Part shown: one piece after another, positions 6,957-9,322 of the stretch
How the letters are laid out: each line of letters starts with the position of its first letter
Position numbering within the stretch: the stretch's first letter is position 1
NCBI GenBank assembly: GCA_945867285.1
Contig: CAMBHX010000061.1
Location: 1 to 9,322, forward strand
Length of the DNA stretch: 9,322 bases
DNA from: Sulfuricurvum sp. IAE1
Lineage (GTDB): Bacteria; Campylobacterota; Campylobacteria; Campylobacterales; Sulfurimonadaceae
Reading direction: 5' to 3'
The notes under the pieces: model-generated
Databases searched by the model: none
What the model was told of the DNA's origin: nothing
What the model saw: only the letters and a program-made list of their open reading frames with translations
Made by a program: the position numbers and the translations under genes

Positions 6957-8216
6957 ATGCATCACGTATTAATAATTGATGACAGTAGTTTTGTTCTCAA
7001 TGTTGTTGAAAAAGCGCTCACCAAAGAGATAGCACAGCTAACTGTACACAAAGCAAAATCGCTTTTTGAAGCCAATGCATTGCTGAAGACAAACACCTAT
7101 CACGCCGCTATTGTCGATATCAATCTTCCAGACTCAAATCAGGGAGAGGCAATAGATGTAGTCTTACTTAAAAACATTCCCGCTATTATTCTCACAGCAA
7201 ATATCGATGAATCCATCCGAAAAATTGTCCTCGAAAAAAACATTGTTGGTTTTGTAGCAAAAAGCGATCCCAACAACATCTCCTATGTTGCCTCATTAAC
7301 CAAACGTGTTTTGAACAACTACAACACAACCGTATTGGTTGTTGATGATTTTAAAAGCTCACGCTCTTTTATTGCAAAACAACTCAAAAAACTGCATCTC
7401 AATGTACTAGAAGCATCCAGCGCACTCGAAGCCATAGAGATTTTGAAATGCCATGAGAACACTATATCTATGGTTTTAACGGACTATGAGATGCCCGATA
7501 TGAATGGACTAGAGTTTACGTTTTATCTCAGACAAAACTATCGAAAAGACTCTCTGGGAGTTATCGCCATCAGTGCTACGGAAGAAATTGGACTCTCAAC
7601 ACAGTTTTTAAAATATGGCGCCAACGATTTCTTGCATAAACCTTTTACAATCGAAGAGCTTACCGTACGGGTCAATTCAAATCTGGAACTTTTAGAGATG
7701 TTTCATGAGAAAAAAGAGTTGGCAAGCAGAGATTTTTTAAGCGGCTTGTACAATCGTCGTTATTTTATAGAACACGGGCACTTGATAGTTAAAAAAATGA
7801 TACGTAATGAGTTTCCAGTCGCAGTAGCTATCATCGACATCGACCATTTTAAACGTATTAATGATACTTATGGTCATGATGTCGGTGACCTAGCGATACA
7901 AGCAACAGCCAATATGCTCGAAGGATGTTTGCGAAAATCTGACCTCTTGGCACGATACGGCGGTGAGGAATTTTGTATGATGATGGAAAATCTCACACTT
8001 GAACAAGTGGAACATGTAACCGAAAAAATTCGTCATCAGTTTGAGCAGTTTCGTTTCAAGCTTCCGACCGACACCCTTACATTTACTGTCTCAATCGGTG
8101 TCTATTATGGCAAGTCAGGATCCCTAGAATCAATGATAACAGTAGCCGATGAAGCACTCTATACAGCAAAAGATACCGGACGAAATAAAGTTGTCATAAC
8201 TTCCCCAACTCTCTAA
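6957..8216 (+). CDS. Response-regulator diguanylate cyclase, REC-REC-GGDEF (PleD/CbrR-like)
   Basis: 419 residues with three domains. REC1 (about 3-118) has the acidic pair Asp8-Asp9, phospho-acceptor Asp54 (IVDINLPDS), Thr80 and Lys102. REC2 (about 125-245) has Asp130-Asp131, Asp176 (LTDYEMPDMNG), Ser207 and Lys228 (HKPF). The GGDEF domain (about 258-416) begins at RDFLSGLYNRRYF, has the metal-binding stretch IIDIDHFKRIND (292-303) and the active-site GGEEF (335-339). The inhibitory RxxD site (Arg326-Asp329) is intact five residues before it. The enzyme should make cyclic di-GMP from two GTP, be switched on by phosphorylation and be limited by product binding. Caulobacter PleD and Campylobacter jejuni CbrR share this layout. 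It is cytoplasmic, with no membrane helix. It follows the CZB chemoreceptor after 18 nt, so the two are probably co-expressed. No cognate histidine kinase is in the window; CheA is one possible phospho-donor, which is a guess. Confidence 0.94.
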   Translation: MHHVLIIDDSSFVLNVVEKALTKEIAQLTVHKAKSLFEANALLKTNTYHAAIVDINLPDSNQGEAIDVVLLKNIPAIILTANIDESIRKIVLEKNIVGFVAKSDPNNISYVASLTKRVLNNYNTTVLVVDDFKSSRSFIAKQLKKLHLNVLEASSALEAIEILKCHENTISMVLTDYEMPDMNGLEFTFYLRQNYRKDSLGVIAISATEEIGLSTQFLKYGANDFLHKPFTIEELTVRVNSNLELLEMFHEKKELASRDFLSGLYNRRYFIEHGHLIVKKMIRNEFPVAVAIIDIDHFKRINDTYGHDVGDLAIQATANMLEGCLRKSDLLARYGGEEFCMMMENLTLEQVEHVTEKIRHQFEQFRFKLPTDTLTFTVSIGVYYGKSGSLESMITVADEALYTAKDTGRNKVVITSPTL

Positions 8217-8225
8217 ATCCCAAAA

Positions 8226-8243
8226 TGCAACACACTTGCAACA
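8226..8243 (+). promoter_or_regulatory. Direct-repeat operator, copy 2
   Basis: TGCAACA at 8226-8232 and 8237-8243, joined by CACT. It matches the element at 4946-4963 at 17 of 18 positions and has the same 11-bp repeat spacing. It sits in the 78-nt gap before the PAS gene, which implies a separate promoter there under the same control as the CZB chemoreceptor operon. Confidence 0.6.
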
Positions 8244-8252
8244 TTCATACTC

Positions 8253-8258
8253 TATACT
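8253..8258 (+). promoter_or_regulatory. Predicted -10 box of the PAS/chemoreceptor operon
   Basis: TATACT, 10 nt after the direct repeat, within a tandem ATACTCT pair (8247-8260). There is no good -35 box. Transcription would start near 8265, so the ATG at 8268 would be almost at the transcript end, which favours the start at 8295. Confidence 0.45.
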
Positions 8259-8284
8259 CTCGACTAGATGATCAATTTTTATTC

Positions 8285-8289
8285 AAGGA
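8285..8289 (+). promoter_or_regulatory. Ribosome binding site fixing the PAS protein start at 8295
   Basis: AAGGA lies 5 nt before the ATG at 8295. The in-frame ATG at 8268 has no such site and would add nine residues absent from the Aer-like alignment. Confidence 0.8.
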
Positions 8290-8294
8290 AAACA

Positions 8295-8696
8295 ATGAGT
8301 ATTTATACGTTGAGTGGAAACGAAAGAGTTCTATCGCAAGAAGCATTTCTCGTGAGTGAAACGGATGACAAAGGAAATATCCTCTTTGCCAATAATGATT
8401 TTTGTAATGCAGCAGGATACACTATCGATGAATTAATCGGTAAACCCCACAATATTGTCCGTCATTCCGATATGCCAAAAGCAGCATTCAAAGATTTATG
8501 GGATACCGTAAAAAGTGGTAGTACATGGACCGGTTTTGTCAAAAATGCCGTTAAAAACAGCTCCGAGTATTACTGGGTCTATGCAACTGTTTATCCTGTT
8601 TTACGTGATGGGAAACGTTGCTATATATCTTGTCGTAAAAAACCAACTGAGGATGAAATATCATCATCAATAGCGCTATACAAAACATTACTTTAA
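8295..8696 (+). CDS. Stand-alone Aer-type PAS redox/energy-taxis sensor (CetB-like)
   Basis: 133 residues, essentially one PAS domain. It closely follows the N-terminal PAS domain of E. coli Aer as I recall it: NNDFCNAAGYTIDELIGKPH, then NIVRHSDMPKAAFKDLW, then TWTGFVKN, then YYWVYATVYPVLRDGK, and a C-terminal TEDEISSSIALYK that matches the point where Aer passes into its linker. Residues tied to FAD binding in Aer are present: Arg56, His57 and Asp59 (VRHSD), Trp78 and the Asn33-Asn34 pair. It should therefore bind FAD and report redox or respiratory state. It lacks a membrane anchor, HAMP or signalling domain and must act through a partner. The chemoreceptor starting 9 nt after its stop codon is the obvious candidate, as in CetB/CetA energy taxis of Campylobacter jejuni. 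PAS identity is firm; FAD binding and partner are inferred from homology and position. Confidence 0.9.
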   Translation: MSIYTLSGNERVLSQEAFLVSETDDKGNILFANNDFCNAAGYTIDELIGKPHNIVRHSDMPKAAFKDLWDTVKSGSTWTGFVKNAVKNSSEYYWVYATVYPVLRDGKRCYISCRKKPTEDEISSSIALYKTLL

Positions 8697-8700
8697 AGGA
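8696..8700 (+). promoter_or_regulatory. Ribosome binding site fixing the second chemoreceptor start at 8706
   Basis: AAGGA overlaps the PAS stop codon and lies 5 nt before the ATG at 8706. An in-frame ATG at 8700 overlaps the AAGGA itself and is less likely. Confidence 0.7.
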
Positions 8701-8705
8701 TGACT

Positions 8706-9322
8706 ATGCTAGGTATAAACTCAAAAGATGCACGACAATTGGAAAAAATAATTGAAGAGATTCTCGACTACTCAATTGGAAAAAGAAACTCTTTTCCTCA
8801 TTCAGACGTAAAATTCAAAGATAAAAAATTAGAAAAAATCAACACGATGATACAGCACAAACGTCAAGAGTTAGTCCAATTAAAAGAACGTGAAATGTTA
8901 GCTATGGGTATGTTTATCCTCTCTATGGATCAAATGAAAGCAGGAGTTTTTAGACCTACAAAACTAAAAGCAAGCGATCTCAACGACTCTCTAACGATTA
9001 ATTATTTCAATACTTTTACAGAAGAACTATCGGCTATCATACATCAAATCAGCCATACGCTCAATGTGTACAAAGAGGGCGATTTTACCGATACTGTCCA
9101 TAAAGGGGCATTTAAAGATGAGATGGAAATGTTGATCAATGCCGTCAATCATCTAGGTAACAGTACATCACTCATGCTCTCAAACACACTCCAAAACGGG
9201 ATGGATCTCAATAGCGACGCTCAAGACCTAAAACAATCAGTCGAAGCGCTATCAACGGCAAGTAATCAACAAGCGGCAAGTTTGGAAGAGACAGCAGCAG
9301 CGATGGAAGAGATGACAAGTAA
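8706..9322 (+). CDS. Chemotaxis receptor with HAMP-like domain, 3' partial
   Basis: 205 complete codons are visible and the frame runs off the window end without a stop. The N-terminus (1-95) is charged and helical, with no signal peptide; the only hydrophobic patch, about residues 64-74 (MLAMGMFILSM), is too short and broken for a clear membrane helix. A HAMP-like unit (about 105-155) has EGDFTD and KDEMEMLINAVN, much like the second HAMP unit of the receptor at 5034. Residues 185-205 start the methylation helix of a chemoreceptor (SNQQAASLEETAAAMEEMTS). The hairpin tip and C-terminus lie beyond the window. It follows the Aer-like PAS gene with 9 nt between and is probably its output partner, as CetA is for CetB, though the visible part suggests a cytoplasmic or peripheral protein. 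Methylation on the Glu pairs and CheA control are family knowledge. Confidence 0.87.
   Translation, partial: MLGINSKDARQLEKIIEEILDYSIGKRNSFPHSDVKFKDKKLEKINTMIQHKRQELVQLKEREMLAMGMFILSMDQMKAGVFRPTKLKASDLNDSLTINYFNTFTEELSAIIHQISHTLNVYKEGDFTDTVHKGAFKDEMEMLINAVNHLGNSTSLMLSNTLQNGMDLNSDAQDLKQSVEALSTASNQQAASLEETAAAMEEMTS

Noticed and set aside
8268..8294. Nine-residue N-terminal extension of the PAS protein
   Set aside because: No binding site precedes the ATG at 8268, the predicted transcript starts close to it, and AAGGA marks the ATG at 8295.
8217..8294. Terminator after the cyclase gene
   Set aside because: No stable GC-bearing stem followed by a T run could be found in this gap.

Overview
This AT-rich window carries seven protein-coding genes, all on the + strand, with short gaps between them. 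The chemoreceptor signature, the stand-alone Aer-type PAS protein next to a separate chemoreceptor, and the tandem-receiver diguanylate cyclase all suggest a motile member of the Campylobacterota (Sulfuricurvum, Sulfurimonas or Sulfurospirillum-like). That placement is an inference from protein character, not a database result.

Region 1 (1-4914) is an envelope transport cluster. It holds the 3' part of a FadL/OMPP1/TodX-family outer-membrane protein, a GTG-started outer-membrane beta-barrel protein with an unusual SPOR-like N-terminal domain, and a 12-helix RND/MMPL-type exporter (COG1033-like). The gaps are 17 and 7 nt, so this is very probably one transcript whose promoter lies upstream of the window. 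Together the products suggest movement of a hydrophobic or lipid-like molecule between the inner and outer membranes. The substrate cannot be read from the sequence. A small hairpin overlaps the last stop codon.

Region 2 (about 4940-8216) is a signalling operon. It encodes a membrane chemoreceptor with a periplasmic helical sensor, two HAMP-like units, a signalling hairpin and a complete C-terminal CZB zinc-binding domain. A REC-REC-GGDEF diguanylate cyclase follows, with both phospho-acceptor aspartates, the GGEEF active site and the RxxD inhibitory site. The pairing places a taxis receptor and c-di-GMP synthesis in one transcript.

Region 3 (about 8217-9322) begins a second taxis operon. 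A stand-alone PAS protein closely resembles the FAD-binding PAS domain of E. coli Aer. It is followed by the 5' part of a HAMP-containing chemoreceptor with no evident membrane helix in the visible part. This resembles a split Aer system, as in CetB/CetA of Campylobacter jejuni.

The most interesting non-coding signal is an 18-nt element, TGCAACA[A/C]ACTTGCAACA. It contains two TGCAACA repeats at 11-bp spacing and lies upstream of both signalling operons (4946-4963 and 8226-8243). Its distances to the two predicted -10 boxes differ by exactly 11 bp, one helical turn. This looks like a shared binding site for an OmpR-type regulator, which would make the two taxis operons one regulon. Three chemosensory genes have better start codons (5034, 6957, 8295) than their longest open frames suggest. 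No tRNA, rRNA, CRISPR array, insertion sequence or gene-free stretch over 300 nt was seen.
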